Part shown: in pieces, positions 8,283 to 16,890 of the stretch
Numbering within the stretch: the first letter of the stretch is position 1
Layout of the letters: each line of letters begins with the position of its first letter
Translations under genes and position numbers: made by a program
Assembly: GCF_030705605.1 (NCBI RefSeq)
Contig: NZ_JAPCKK010000027.1
Location: 1-64,000 of the forward strand
Length of the DNA stretch: 64,000 bases
Reading direction: 5' to 3'
Source: Paenibacillus zeirhizosphaerae
Lineage (GTDB): Bacteria > Bacillota > Bacilli > Paenibacillales > Paenibacillaceae
Notes under the pieces: generated by a model
Told to the model about the DNA's origin: nothing
The model's database searches: none
What the model saw: only the letters and a program-made list of their open reading frames with translations

Positions 8283-9851
8283 TTGGGTACTCATACACCA
8301 CGCGGACAAATATCGCTGAACAAATTGTTATCCGGCATTGTCATTCTCTCTTTTCTTCTGATCATGGTCATTGCGGTCACCGCTTCCTATCAATCCGAGC
8401 AGAAGCTGCTGCATGCCAGAACGCTTGAAATGAATTATTCGTCTGCCAGCCGAATGGCTACGACAGTGGATACGCTGTTCTCTATCATGAGGACAAGTCT
8501 GGCCGTTGTTGCGGATCAGATTGACGATAAATCGGACGCTGCGGAAGTTCAAAGACAGTTGGAGTTTCTGCATAATAGCCGCAATTATTTTAACTCCATC
8601 GTCTGGGTGGATGAGCAGGGCTTCGCATTGAGTGTTGCTCCAACTTCTCTGAACGCTAAAGGAAAGCGGGGTGTCACCGAGGCGGTCAAGCAGGCGCTTG
8701 CTTCTCGGCAGCCGGAGCTTTCTGCCCCTTATATGAGCTCAAGCGGACGTATGATCGTTCTGATGTCAGAGCCGGTCTTCAACGGAAAGGGCGATTATAT
8801 AGGGTTTATCGGCGGAACCATTTATCTGCAGGAGCACAATGTGCTCAACGATATGTTTGGTGACCCCAATATAGATAAAACGGGAACCTATTATTATGTC
8901 GTGGATTCTGGCGGCAAAGTTGTGTACCATCCCGATAAGACTCGAATTGGCAAGGATGTCAGCACGAACGAGGTTGTCCGGTTGCTGATGCAGGGGCAGA
9001 GTGGCCAGAAGCTGATTGACAATACCTATGACATTCCCCATTTGTCCGGCTATGCTACCGTATCTGAGAACAAATGGGGGATCGTTGTGCAGTCTCCGGT
9101 CAGTATGGTGGCAGAGCAGCAGAAACGGCAGGTCACGGAAATGATATTCTATATGATTACACCGTTTCTGCTTGTGATGGCGATAACCGTATTTCTGGCG
9201 CGCAGGCTTGCTGCGCCGTTCGTGAATCTGGCGAACCTGGTGAACAAGGCTTCCGCTGAAGCAGCCTCGCTCGAAATCCCGGACCGGAAGCATTGGAACA
9301 GGGAAGCTGACCAGTTGGCCCGGGCTGTCATTTCCTCGGTCAATGAGATGCACAAACAGAATCAACAGCTCGCGCATACTGCCACGATAGACCCGCTGAC
9401 AGGGCTGCAAAACCGCAGATCGATGAGGTCTGTTATGGAGCACTGGATGGAGGAAGGGGAATCCTTTGGTCTGGTCATGATCGATGTTGACAGATTCAAG
9501 ATGATTAATGATAATTACGGCCATCAGGCTGGCGACGAGGTGCTGCGCTTTTTCGCCCAGATGATGCAATCCTGTGTTCAGCCGGAGAATCTGTGCTGCA
9601 GATGGGGAGGAGAGGAGTTCGTGATCCTGGTTCCCGGCCGCTCGCCGGAGGAATGTTATCCCATCGCGGAGCAGCTAAGAGAAAGCCTGGAAAGAACGGA
9701 ATCCCCCATCGGGCTGGCCATTACGATTTCGGTAGGGATCGCCGGCTTTCCGCACCACTCGACAGAAATCGGCGAACTGTTCGAGTGTGCTGACAAAGCA
9801 TTATATGAGGCGAAGAAAGACGGCAGGAACCGCACAGTGATTTATAATTAG
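8283..9851 (+). CDS. Membrane diguanylate cyclase with extracellular Cache sensor
   Basis: A 522-aa protein: transmembrane helix (about 14-34), extracytoplasmic double-Cache-type sensor (about 35-275, with DSGGKVVYHPD), second helix (about 285-305), HAMP-like linker, and GGDEF domain (DPLTGLQNRRSM to the end). The catalytic motif is GGEEF at about residues 441-445, compatible with cyclic-di-GMP synthesis. The inhibitory RxxD I-site normally found five residues upstream is absent (the sequence is ENLCCRW), so product inhibition through that site is unlikely. The gene starts with TTG; the AAAGG at 8267-8271 is a somewhat distant ribosome site. It probably converts a small extracellular ligand into a c-di-GMP signal. 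It is divergent from modA. Confidence 0.88.
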   Translation: MGTHTPRGQISLNKLLSGIVILSFLLIMVIAVTASYQSEQKLLHARTLEMNYSSASRMATTVDTLFSIMRTSLAVVADQIDDKSDAAEVQRQLEFLHNSRNYFNSIVWVDEQGFALSVAPTSLNAKGKRGVTEAVKQALASRQPELSAPYMSSSGRMIVLMSEPVFNGKGDYIGFIGGTIYLQEHNVLNDMFGDPNIDKTGTYYYVVDSGGKVVYHPDKTRIGKDVSTNEVVRLLMQGQSGQKLIDNTYDIPHLSGYATVSENKWGIVVQSPVSMVAEQQKRQVTEMIFYMITPFLLVMAITVFLARRLAAPFVNLANLVNKASAEAASLEIPDRKHWNREADQLARAVISSVNEMHKQNQQLAHTATIDPLTGLQNRRSMRSVMEHWMEEGESFGLVMIDVDRFKMINDNYGHQAGDEVLRFFAQMMQSCVQPENLCCRWGGEEFVILVPGRSPEECYPIAEQLRESLERTESPIGLAITISVGIAGFPHHSTEIGELFECADKALYEAKKDGRNRTVIYN

Positions 9852-9894
9852 TCTTATGCATGACGAAGGTTATGGATATTGTCGTTGAGGATGT

Positions 9895-9928
9895 GGCCGG
9901 TGTCGTATGACGCCGGTCTTCTTGTTTT
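9895..9928 (+). terminator. Terminator after diguanylate cyclase gene
   Basis: A 10-bp stem with two G-U pairs (9895-9904 with 9909-9918), a GTAT loop, then TCTTCTTGTTTT-type T-rich sequence. Confidence 0.55.
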
Positions 9929-9977
9929 GGCCCAATGTACATGACTTCGACAAAAAACGTGTTCTCGATATTTTTCG

Positions 9978-10007
9978 TTGTCGGAATAAAAAGAGACGGG
10001 TTATAAT
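9978..10007 (+). promoter_or_regulatory. SigA-type promoter of yvbH-like gene
   Basis: TTGTCG (9978-9983), 18 bases, TATAAT (10002-10007), about 50 bases before the start codon. Confidence 0.6.
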
Positions 10008-10058
10008 AGTGTGGTAAATTCAACCATGATAACCAAATGTTTTTGAGGGGGAAAGGTC

Positions 10059-10673
10059 ATGTTTAAAAGAGCGGCAGCGGAGATGCTGGGACTCAGTGAT
10101 ATCGGTTCGGTGATCCGCCGGGAAGACTATGATAAGGTGGACGCCGATGACTATGTCATGCATGAGGATAATGAACGAATTTATTTTCTGATCAAGTCCA
10201 AGATGGACGAGTATTGCTTCACGAATCATGCCTTGATTCATCTGGATGGTACAACCGCGCTCAGTAAGAAGCGTGTACTGGCCCGTTATCCGTATGCGTA
10301 TTATCCGGTCCGTGAGGTGCTCATGGAAACGGCGGGAACGGTGGATCTGGATGTGGAGATCAAATTCAAGCTGGGTGAGCACCCGTTTTCGATTGATGTA
10401 CATAAGAAGTTCATTACCGAAATCAAAGACCTCTACAAATCTCTGCTCAAAATCGCCGAAATCACGCATGAGAATAATGTGAAGTTAACTCAGGCGCAGC
10501 AGAGCCAGGAGCTCGCATCTTCGGTGCTGGGACAGACCAATAAGCTGGATGCCAACCTCCTTGAGCAATTTAACGGAATCAGGCAGTCTGCTTTCGAGTG
10601 GATGACGGAATCCCACAAGCAGTACAAGCGGAAGGACTTTGGCGCTGTCTTTGAGCGTTATATCAATAATTAA
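10059..10673 (+). CDS. yvbH: YvbH-like PH-domain protein
   Basis: A 204-aa soluble protein matching Bacillus YvbH in length and layout: an N-terminal bacterial PH-like domain (about 1-125; YFLIKSKMDEYCFTNHALI, then ALSKKRVLARYPY) followed by a C-terminal helical YvbH oligomerisation region (about 130-200). Bacterial PH domains of this type form ring-like oligomers. The cellular role is not established. The ribosome site is GGGGGAAAGG just before the ATG. It has its own promoter and terminator, so it is monocistronic. Confidence 0.8.
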   Translation: MFKRAAAEMLGLSDIGSVIRREDYDKVDADDYVMHEDNERIYFLIKSKMDEYCFTNHALIHLDGTTALSKKRVLARYPYAYYPVREVLMETAGTVDLDVEIKFKLGEHPFSIDVHKKFITEIKDLYKSLLKIAEITHENNVKLTQAQQSQELASSVLGQTNKLDANLLEQFNGIRQSAFEWMTESHKQYKRKDFGAVFERYINN

Positions 10674-10686
10674 GGCGTGAAGAGTC

Positions 10687-10718
10687 AAGCCCGGCGCAGT
10701 AGCCCGGGCTTTTTTTAT
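10687..10718 (+). terminator. Terminator of yvbH-like gene
   Basis: An 8-bp stem AAGCCCGG / CCGGGCTT (10687-10694, 10704-10711), followed by a run of T. Confidence 0.85.
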
Positions 10719-10824
10719 CAGGTTACACGGCTCAGTGGCTGTTGGTGTCCCGCAGAGCGATTTGGTACAATTAGGCTGAACCTGACGGATGCAAAGCTAC
10801 AGGTTTTACTATAGGAGGTATCAT

Positions 10825-11097
10825 ATGTTGGAAATCTTGCTGTACTGGTTTTTATTACTTGCCGCCGCAGGCTGTGTGGTTGCGGCATCGGGCAGGAAAA
10901 GGATTGCCAGTCTGATTATTCTTAGTCCGATCGTATTATTTTGCACCTTGCTGCTGCTGCAGACCCTCAGCTATCGGGGGCAGGATGCGAACATCGGTCT
11001 GGGGCTTATGGTAATGCTGATATGGGTAATTACAGCGGTGCTGTTTATTCTGGCAGCGGTCATGTGGTGGTTTAAGCGCAGGAATAAAAGCTCATAA
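10825..11097 (+). CDS. Small three-helix membrane protein, unknown
   Basis: A 90-aa, very hydrophobic protein with three probable transmembrane helices (about 2-22, 27-47 and 58-80) and a basic tail KRRNKSS. The ATG at 10825 has AGGAGGT seven bases upstream; the in-frame ATG at 10789 has none. I do not recognise the family. It sits alone between two terminators. Confidence 0.7.
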   Translation: MLEILLYWFLLLAAAGCVVAASGRKRIASLIILSPIVLFCTLLLLQTLSYRGQDANIGLGLMVMLIWVITAVLFILAAVMWWFKRRNKSS

Positions 11098-11103
11098 TCA
11101 GAG

Positions 11104-11141
11104 AAAAGGGTTGTGCCTTTGCAGAGGCGTAGCCCTTTTTC
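11104..11141 (+). terminator. Terminator after small membrane protein gene
   Basis: The imperfect stem AAAAGGGTTGTGCC / GGCGTAGCCCTTTT is separated by an 8-base loop and runs into TTCT. Confidence 0.75.
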
Positions 11142-11258
11142 TGCACATAAAAGGTGCGGGAACAGAATAATATAATAACGACAGCTACAATATTTTTCAC
11201 AACCTGCGTTTATATACAGCTTTGCGGTGGGTATAAAGGGGGTAAGGAGGCGAGTGTG

Positions 11259-11381
11259 ATGACAGAACAAATGTCCCATTTGCTGTACATTATCTTTTTA
11301 TCAGTGCTTGCGCTGGGCGGTATTGGCTTGATTGGCTGGTGGATGATTGCCATCGGTCGCAAGGAGAAGGACAACGGCTGA
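11259..11381 (+). CDS. 40-aa single-helix membrane peptide
   Basis: The reading frame begins at ATG 11259, which has a strong AAGGAGG site (11244-11250) 8 bases upstream. The product is 40 aa: MTEQMSH, one hydrophobic helix (about 8-32, ending GWWMIAIG), and a charged tail RKEKDNG. A strong ribosome site and a terminator right after it argue that it is translated. The function is unknown; the shape resembles small regulatory membrane peptides. Confidence 0.6.
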   Translation: MTEQMSHLLYIIFLSVLALGGIGLIGWWMIAIGRKEKDNG

Positions 11382-11398
11382 CGGGAAAACTACGTAAG

Positions 11399-11433
11399 AA
11401 CACAGCTTCCCTCCAGGGCGCTGTGTTTTTTTT
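11399..11433 (+). terminator. Terminator after 40-aa membrane peptide gene
   Basis: An 8-bp stem AACACAGC (11399-11406) / GCTGTGTT (11420-11427) runs into eight T. Confidence 0.8.
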
Positions 11434-11443
11434 CGCTTAAGGC

Positions 11444-11491
11444 TTGAATAAAGCGTTGGATTTCGTTTAAAATAAGAACAAATGTTCTTAT
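11444..11491 (+). promoter_or_regulatory. Promoter with LexA (SOS) box
   Basis: TTGAAT (11444-11449), 18 bases, TAAAAT (11468-11473). Overlapping the start region is AGAACAAATGTTCT (11475-11488), which matches 12 of 14 positions of the Bacillus LexA/DinR box CGAACRNRYGTTYC. It is embedded in a larger palindrome with 9-bp arms (11472-11491). The position over the promoter suits LexA repression. Confidence 0.7.
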
Positions 11492-11525
11492 TTTTTGAGA
11501 ACGGACAGCAAGGGAGGAGATTCGT

Positions 11526-11834
11526 ATGCTGCCTGATTTTGAACGCAAGCTGCTGCGCATTCTGTATAACTTCTTTGCCCAGCATAGGCGGATGCCGACA
11601 GCGGCGGAGTTATCGGTCAGAACAGGGCGGCAGCCACGTGATCTATCAGCCGGTCTGTTGCATTTGGAGAAGGAAGGGTATATTCGCTGGGAAGACCGCT
11701 CTTCAACCCAGCATGTAGTTATTCTGGAGGGATGGGAACGGGCGGAGCCACGCCAGTCGGCGTTTGTGCGAATGGAGGACGGCGGCCGAAGTGCTGTGGT
11801 GGAAGACGGAACAAAGTATTGGACGGAATACTAG
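11526..11834 (+). CDS. LexA DNA-binding-domain-like miniprotein under SOS control
   Basis: A 102-aa protein whose first about 70 residues resemble the LexA N-terminal winged helix (ILYNFFAQHRRMPTAAEL, then LHLEKEGYIRW). The Ser/Lys autopeptidase domain of LexA is missing, so it cannot self-cleave. The ribosome site is GGGAGGAG. A LexA box overlaps its promoter. It could compete with or modulate LexA, or regulate its own targets during DNA damage; this role is inferred from domain and site only. It may alternatively be a general MarR-sized winged-helix protein. Confidence 0.72.
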   Translation: MLPDFERKLLRILYNFFAQHRRMPTAAELSVRTGRQPRDLSAGLLHLEKEGYIRWEDRSSTQHVVILEGWERAEPRQSAFVRMEDGGRSAVVEDGTKYWTEY

Positions 11835-11955
11835 CCATGGGGCCTTATACCGGACCTTCGCAGAAATTAATGTAATCTTAATGTGCATATCATTTGAATT
11901 TAAGGTTGGGGATTTATATTGACTGTATTAACCCCTTTTTCATCAAGTGCTCTTG

Positions 11956-11990
11956 GACCCTGCCGTTGTTTGGCAGGGTCATTTTTTTTA
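11956..11990 (+). terminator. Terminator downstream of LexA-like gene
   Basis: A 9-bp perfect stem GACCCTGCC (11956-11964) / GGCAGGGTC (11972-11980), then A and eight T. Confidence 0.85.
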
Positions 11991-12002
11991 ATATTTGAAT
12001 TA

Positions 12003-12200
12003 GAAAAGCCTCCGGAGTAATACTCCGAAGGCTGGCGGACAACGCTAGAACGTATACACCGTTGTGCGGCGTTGCCGTATAGTTAACCCCCTGCATAAGG
12101 GAAATCTGATTCCATAAATGATTTTCCAAACGACGAAAGCCCTACCTCTCTTTCATCCTTGCGGCTCCGATGACCGCGCCAGTGTGAATGCAAAACATAC
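12003..12200 (-). ncRNA. Possible structured minus-strand RNA ending in a terminator
   Basis: Read on the minus strand, a hairpin at 12077-12036 (CGGCAACGC with GCGTTGTCCG, one bulge) is followed by a second hairpin at 12033-12007 (AGCCTTCGGAGTA with TACTCCGGAGGCT) that runs into TTTTCTA. No convincing protein gene lies upstream of it on that strand, so it may terminate an untranslated RNA. The 5' limit given is a guess, and no known RNA family was recognised. Confidence 0.22.
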
Positions 12201-12490
12201 TGCAAAAGCTCAAAATTCTACTCTTAGGGTTATCAATAAAATTTGAAGATGCTCCTCACGGTGGTAGGAGTGACTTGTTGCGTGGAATCATATGGGGTTA
12301 AAAATAACACTTCATTATTCTAACAAAACTTTCACAGAAAGTAAATAGAGAATTTCTTTTACCAAGCTACTCAGCCCTTAATTGGAAAATTTGGAATTGA
12401 TCTTGTCGAAAGATGGGGGGCTCGTGATATGATATAACAAGCGGTACAATCTTGGTTAACAATGGAATATGGTACAGCGGGAGTGAAGAT
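12201..12490. other. Gene-free leader region before histidine kinase
   Basis: This AT-rich stretch holds no supported gene. A weak promoter-like region (TTGTCG near 12403, TATGAT near 12428) may drive the kinase gene. Together with the preceding hairpins, about 650 bases between 11834 and 12491 carry no protein gene. Confidence 0.4.
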
Positions 12491-13921
12491 ATGGATTTTT
12501 CAAAAACGTTCCTCATAAATCTTGGTATGCTGATCGCTGTTGCCTATTTGGCCAATGTTACTTTTAAATATGTGCTGAGCAGGGCATCAGCCAAAATGAA
12601 GTATATTTCCTCTATCCTGCTCGTCGTGTTTTGCGGTTGGATATGCTCGGTATTCGGCTTCAGCTTTGATGGCCAGGTTGTATTCGATTTAAGATTTGTT
12701 CCATTAATTATCGCTTCGTTGGTTTATCCCCGCGCTTCTTCACTTGTGATCATCGGTGTGGCCACCGGCCTTGCCCTCCTTCCATTCAGAATCAACGAGG
12801 CATCCGTCGCGGGATTTGTGAATTTATGCATTCTCGGTTTGCTGGCGGCAGTGCTTAATGATTGGATGAGAAGAACAGATTACCGCCTGATTATCAAAGC
12901 TTCGGTCAGCATATTGGCTATAAATTTGGTCAACGTGTTTAACATTGCTATTTTTGATGTTATTCCCTTTCACCAGTATCTGACGGATGTTGTACCGTAT
13001 ACACTGCCACTTGGCATCGCGCTGAGTTATCTGGTTGCGTTCATTCTACGTGATTTTCAGCTTGAGCAAATGCGGAAATACCAGATTATCCAGGCCAACA
13101 GGAAGCTGTCGAAGCAGAAGGAGCAGTTGCAGAAGGCGAAGCTGGCATTGGAAGAACGGGCACAGCAGCTCATGACAGCATCACGGTATAAATCGGAGTT
13201 TATGGCGACGATGTCCCATGAGCTGCGCACCCCGCTCAATAGCATAATTAACCTGGCACAGATGATTGCTGAGCAGGGAAAGGATATGGACGAGGAGGAT
13301 TTGAAGCAGTACAGCAGCATTATCCACGCTTCAGGCCAGGATCTACTTCAGCTCATTAACGACATCCTGGATCTGTCCAAGGTTGAGGCGGGGAAAATGG
13401 AAATTACGAAGGGCTACATAAGTGTAGAGGAACTGATGCAGGTTATATTCATGCAGTTCGAGATGGTCGCCCGGAGCAAAAATGTGGAGTTTAAGCTGCG
13501 GTGTGGGAAAGAGACCCCAGACCGGCTGTATTCGGATTCGCAGCGGGTGCAGCAGATTCTGCGTAATTTGCTGTCCAACGCGTTCAAATTCACCCATGCG
13601 GGCAGCGTGATCCTGGAAGTGCGCCCGGAGCGGCTGGATGACCCCGGGAGAGAAGGGGATTGGCTTGTGCTGTCGGTGATCGATACCGGCATCGGCATAT
13701 CGAAGAGCAAGCAGCATTCCATATTTGAAGCTTTTCAGCAGGCGGACGGCTCAATCAGCCGTAAATATGGAGGAACTGGTCTGGGGCTGTCCATCAGCAG
13801 AGATCTGGCACGCTTGCTCGGCGGGTTCATCCGCCTGGAGAGCCAGGAGGGCACGGGAAGTGTATTTTCCTTGTATCTGCCGCTGGAGACAGACGCGGAG
13901 CAAGGTGAGGACAGGATTTAG
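12491..13921 (+). CDS. Orphan sensor histidine kinase with 5TM (LytS/YhcK-type) input domain
   Basis: A 476-aa kinase. Residues about 5-190 form five or six membrane helices with the 5TMR-LYT signature (FDLRFVPLIIASLVYP), then a coiled coil (about 195-230), HisKA with MSHELRTPLNS (His about 242), and HATPase with N-box NLLSNAFKF, G1 DTGIGI and G2 GGTGLGLS. It is close in layout to hybrid-type stress or cell-wall sensors. The ATG at 12491 is preceded by GGGAGTG; the in-frame TTG at 12452 has no good site. No response regulator is adjacent, so its partner must be elsewhere. An MFS efflux gene follows after 77 bases and may be co-transcribed. Confidence 0.87.
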   Translation: MDFSKTFLINLGMLIAVAYLANVTFKYVLSRASAKMKYISSILLVVFCGWICSVFGFSFDGQVVFDLRFVPLIIASLVYPRASSLVIIGVATGLALLPFRINEASVAGFVNLCILGLLAAVLNDWMRRTDYRLIIKASVSILAINLVNVFNIAIFDVIPFHQYLTDVVPYTLPLGIALSYLVAFILRDFQLEQMRKYQIIQANRKLSKQKEQLQKAKLALEERAQQLMTASRYKSEFMATMSHELRTPLNSIINLAQMIAEQGKDMDEEDLKQYSSIIHASGQDLLQLINDILDLSKVEAGKMEITKGYISVEELMQVIFMQFEMVARSKNVEFKLRCGKETPDRLYSDSQRVQQILRNLLSNAFKFTHAGSVILEVRPERLDDPGREGDWLVLSVIDTGIGISKSKQHSIFEAFQQADGSISRKYGGTGLGLSISRDLARLLGGFIRLESQEGTGSVFSLYLPLETDAEQGEDRI

Positions 13922-13998
13922 TCTGTTGTGAAAGGAGGAGCGGACTGTACACGGATAAATCTGTACGAACAAATATGGTTGGAGAGAGGAAATGAAAA

Positions 13999-15393
13999 AT
14001 GGATAATGTGCAAACGGCGTCGAATGCTAATAAGCTCATGCTTGTGCTGGCGTTCACGCTCGTTTTTTCTGTGATGAACGCAACTATGTTTAATGTGGTT
14101 ATGCCGATCATCCGGGAGGAATTCGGGGTTAGCGCGTCACAGGTAAGCTGGCTTCTTACCGCATATATGATTGTGTACGCCATTGGCTCAGTTGTATTCG
14201 GCAAGCTGGCCGATAAATACCGTCTGAAGGATTTGCTAACCTTTGGACTGATTTTCTTTGCCCTGGGCTCGGTTGTGGGACTTGTAGCCACACATTACTG
14301 GATGATTATTTTGGCCCGGGTTTTACAGGCTGCGGGGGCGTCGGTCATACCGGCTACAGCCATGATTGTTCCAGTACGTTATTTCCCGCCTGAGAAGAGG
14401 GGGAGAGCGCTTGGCACGGTTGCGACGGGCCTGGCCCTTGGGACGGCGCTGGCACCGATTGTATCCGGGCTGATTACCGGGTTTGCCAGTTGGCGGTTTC
14501 TGTTCCTGCTGTCGGTCCTGCCGCTGCTGGTCCTTCCGTTCTTTCGCAAGTATCTCGATGACCAGAAAGGCATGGCCAAGAAGATCGATTTTATCGGCGG
14601 ACTGCTTCTGGGAGGTACGGTGGCGCTGCTGCTGCTGGCTATTTCCATGGGAAGCTGGTGGATGTTCCTGCTTGGCGCGGGTGTGCTGATTCTCTTTATG
14701 ATTCGGATACGCACGGCTGAAGAGCCCTTTATACAGCCGGCTTTGTTCCAAAACAAACCGTATTCCTACGGGCTGCTCGTTGCTTTTCTAGCGACCGGAA
14801 TGAGCTTCGGCCTCCCGTTCCTGGCTCCGCAGTTTCTGAGCGGCGTGAATCAGCTTTCTCCAGCCATGATCGGACTGATTATGTTCCCTGCGGCCATAAG
14901 CTCGGCCTTCATGGGACGGCAGGGAGGCAAGCTGGCAGATGAGAAGGGAAATGAGTTTCTTGTATATACGGCGATAGGCCTGATCCTGATTTGCTTTGTC
15001 ACGCTGTCCATATTCGTAGGCTTGTCTCCGTATCTGATCATGTTCCTGCTAGTATTCGGCAATTTGGGGCAGACCTTTCTGCAAATTGCTATGTCGAATA
15101 CTATTTCACGGACCTTGTCCAAGGATCAGGTAGGGGTAGGTATGGGACTCTTTGCATTGCTTAACTTCATTGCAGGGGCGGTGACGACGAGCATCATCGG
15201 CAAAATGCTGGATGTGAGCTCTTCAGCCTTCCATTTGAATCCGTTCGCCTTGAAGGAGAACGCGTATATGTACAGCAATATTTTCGTTGCGCTGGCTGTG
15301 GTGGCCGTCGTCATTATTGTGCTGTATATGCTGCAGTCGCGGATTATCTCTCCCGGGGAAATGAATAAGCGGTTGAAGGTAAGTGGGAAATAA
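13999..15393 (+). CDS. MFS drug/proton antiporter, DHA2 (TetL-like) type
   Basis: A 464-aa polytopic membrane protein with about 14 helices. The family motif A region reads VVFGKLADKYRLKDLL (about 73-88), and motif C-like residues (GLALGTALAPIVSGLI) lie in helix 5, typical of proton-driven antiporters. Length and sequence style match the DHA2/TetL group, which export tetracyclines, other drugs or monovalent cations. The substrate cannot be told from sequence. It follows the histidine kinase on the same strand, and the fold-back repeat lies just after its stop codon. Confidence 0.85.
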   Translation: MDNVQTASNANKLMLVLAFTLVFSVMNATMFNVVMPIIREEFGVSASQVSWLLTAYMIVYAIGSVVFGKLADKYRLKDLLTFGLIFFALGSVVGLVATHYWMIILARVLQAAGASVIPATAMIVPVRYFPPEKRGRALGTVATGLALGTALAPIVSGLITGFASWRFLFLLSVLPLLVLPFFRKYLDDQKGMAKKIDFIGGLLLGGTVALLLLAISMGSWWMFLLGAGVLILFMIRIRTAEEPFIQPALFQNKPYSYGLLVAFLATGMSFGLPFLAPQFLSGVNQLSPAMIGLIMFPAAISSAFMGRQGGKLADEKGNEFLVYTAIGLILICFVTLSIFVGLSPYLIMFLLVFGNLGQTFLQIAMSNTISRTLSKDQVGVGMGLFALLNFIAGAVTTSIIGKMLDVSSSAFHLNPFALKENAYMYSNIFVALAVVAVVIIVLYMLQSRIISPGEMNKRLKVSGK

Positions 15394-15416
15394 CGAAAGC
15401 TCCATTGACTAGGGGC

Positions 15417-15510
15417 GCTCCGAGAACGAAGCATTCCTACAATCGCTGTTGACCCTTCGGGCCAAAGGCGAACGCTTCGCTTTTCCGGAATTGCTTCGTC
15501 CTCTCCGCTG
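15417..15510 (+). repeat. Interspersed fold-back repeat, copy 2
   Basis: It starts GCTCCGAGAACGAAGC and ends TTGCTTCGTCCTCTCCGC, so terminal arms pair with one mismatch (C for T at 15500). It lies between the convergent MFS and DinB-fold genes. Internally it carries GCGAACGCTTCGC, itself a small hairpin. Confidence 0.85.
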
Positions 15511-15600
15511 CTTCGTGCATATGCATACTTAAACCAAACTTAAACCAAAAGAAGCGATGGCCAGTCAAAAGGAACTTTCTGCGATTTCTATACTTTAAAT

Positions 15601-15643
15601 AAAGGTCAAGAACAGGCGGGTTACGCTCTGTTCTTGACCTTTT
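15601..15643. terminator. Bidirectional terminator between MFS and DinB-fold genes
   Basis: A 15-bp perfect stem AAAGGTCAAGAACAG (15601-15615) / complement (15628-15642) has A on one side and T on the other, so it can serve both converging genes. Confidence 0.85.
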
Positions 15644-15650
15644 GTGTTGC

Positions 15651-16133
15651 TTACCTCCAGCAGCCTTGCATTTTGCGCAGCAGCACGATCTGTCCGCTAT
15701 GATACCCGTCGTGTGCGATCCAGATCGAGAGGAAGTCACCGAGTGTCATGCCGCTTTGGCCTATTGCTTCCAGCGCCTCGTCCTGCAGCCCGGCAATCTC
15801 AGCCCGGAGGGAGCGATAGATGCTCTCTGTCTCGCGGACGGTGCGTTCCCAGCCTTCGGCATCCCCCGGATCACCCGCATCTCCGAAGCTCTCGTCGTTC
15901 GTGGCAGCATTGCCGACAAGAGTCTCGCCGCGCAGCCGGTTCAGGGTACGGGTGTTGTAATAGTTAATATGGTTCACTAATTGTCTGATGCTGCTGCAGC
16001 CCTCGGCGGGCTTCCATGCTGCTTGCGCGGGGGTTAATCCTTCCAGAGCGACGGATAGGGGAACAATCCAGTCCTCCTCGTTCCAGTTTTGATCCAATTG
16101 CAGGATGAAGGTGTTAATCAGCTTCTGACTCAT
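15651..16133 (-). CDS. DinB-family four-helix metal-binding protein
   Basis: A 160-aa DinB_2-type protein. The three expected metal-ligand histidines are present: one in LVNHINYYN (about 55) and two in IAHDGYHSGQI (about 140 and 144). Family members are divalent-metal four-helix bundles, several of which act as thiol-dependent S-transferases (bacillithiol transferases, BstA-like); most are uncharacterised. GGAGGCG precedes the start. No neighbour suggests a specific substrate. Confidence 0.82.
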   Translation of the reverse strand: MSQKLINTFILQLDQNWNEEDWIVPLSVALEGLTPAQAAWKPAEGCSSIRQLVNHINYYNTRTLNRLRGETLVGNAATNDESFGDAGDPGDAEGWERTVRETESIYRSLRAEIAGLQDEALEAIGQSGMTLGDFLSIWIAHDGYHSGQIVLLRKMQGCWR

Positions 16134-16310
16134 CGCGTGAGCGCCTCCTTTTTTTCACAACCATTTTTTTCGACCGGTTAGATTACGTGGTAACTAGCAA
16201 AGATTATAAATAAAGGTTACACTCATAATATAAACGATTCGGACTTATTTGTAACTATCTTTTTTAATTATTGATGGTTACGAGAGAGAAGGGTTGAAGG
16301 GAGATAGACC

Positions 16311-16877
16311 ATGGAGTCACTATGGATGGACTTTGCCAACAGCATGTGGCGGGACTGGAAAGGCGGAGGGCCTTCTGTGGACCGCTTGGATCAGCCCGAA
16401 TGGCGGCACTCTTTTACGGCAAAAATGAAGTATCCTGTGGACGAGCCTGACCCGGATGAACTGGAAAAAGCTCGCGCGCTGCGCGACCGGCTGCTCCGAT
16501 ATGCGGAGAATTTGGCGGCAGGCGAAGTGCTGGGGGATCAAGATACCGGGTACTTGAACCAAGTGATGGCCCAAGGCCCCGTAATACGTAAGCTGGTGGC
16601 CGGGGAGCCAGCGCCGCAAATGAAGCTGGAGCCAGCCGACAAAGGATGGGGACAGATGCTGGCGGATGTCGCGGCGGACTTTGCCCGTATGCTGTCAGAG
16701 CAGGAAGTATCCCGCATCCGCTGCTGTGATAACCCGGACTGCCGCTGGGTCTTTTATGACGACACCCGTAGCAGGACGAAACGGTACTGTGATGACAAAA
16801 TGTGCGGTAATTTGATGAAGGTGCGCAGGCACAGGGCACGGCGTAAAGCAGAGGCCCCCAAAGAAGAGAACGAGTAA
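16311..16877 (+). CDS. CGNR zinc-finger (ABATE-type) putative regulator
   Basis: A 188-aa protein. Its N-terminal part (about 1-130) resembles the ABATE stress-associated domain. The C-terminal zinc finger has Cys pairs CCDNPDC and CDDKMC around KRY, followed by the family signature, here CGNL instead of CGNR, and a basic helix RRHRARRK, all as in DNA-binding members of this family. GAAGGGAG precedes the ATG. Target genes are unknown. A terminator follows directly, so the gene is monocistronic. Confidence 0.78.
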   Translation: MESLWMDFANSMWRDWKGGGPSVDRLDQPEWRHSFTAKMKYPVDEPDPDELEKARALRDRLLRYAENLAAGEVLGDQDTGYLNQVMAQGPVIRKLVAGEPAPQMKLEPADKGWGQMLADVAADFARMLSEQEVSRIRCCDNPDCRWVFYDDTRSRTKRYCDDKMCGNLMKVRRHRARRKAEAPKEENE

Positions 16878-16890
16878 TCTGATTTCAAAG

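Noticed and set aside
11914..12129. 71-aa minus-strand frame in the gene-free gap
   Set aside because: It needs a TTG start without a ribosome site and overlaps the two hairpins, which fit an RNA better.
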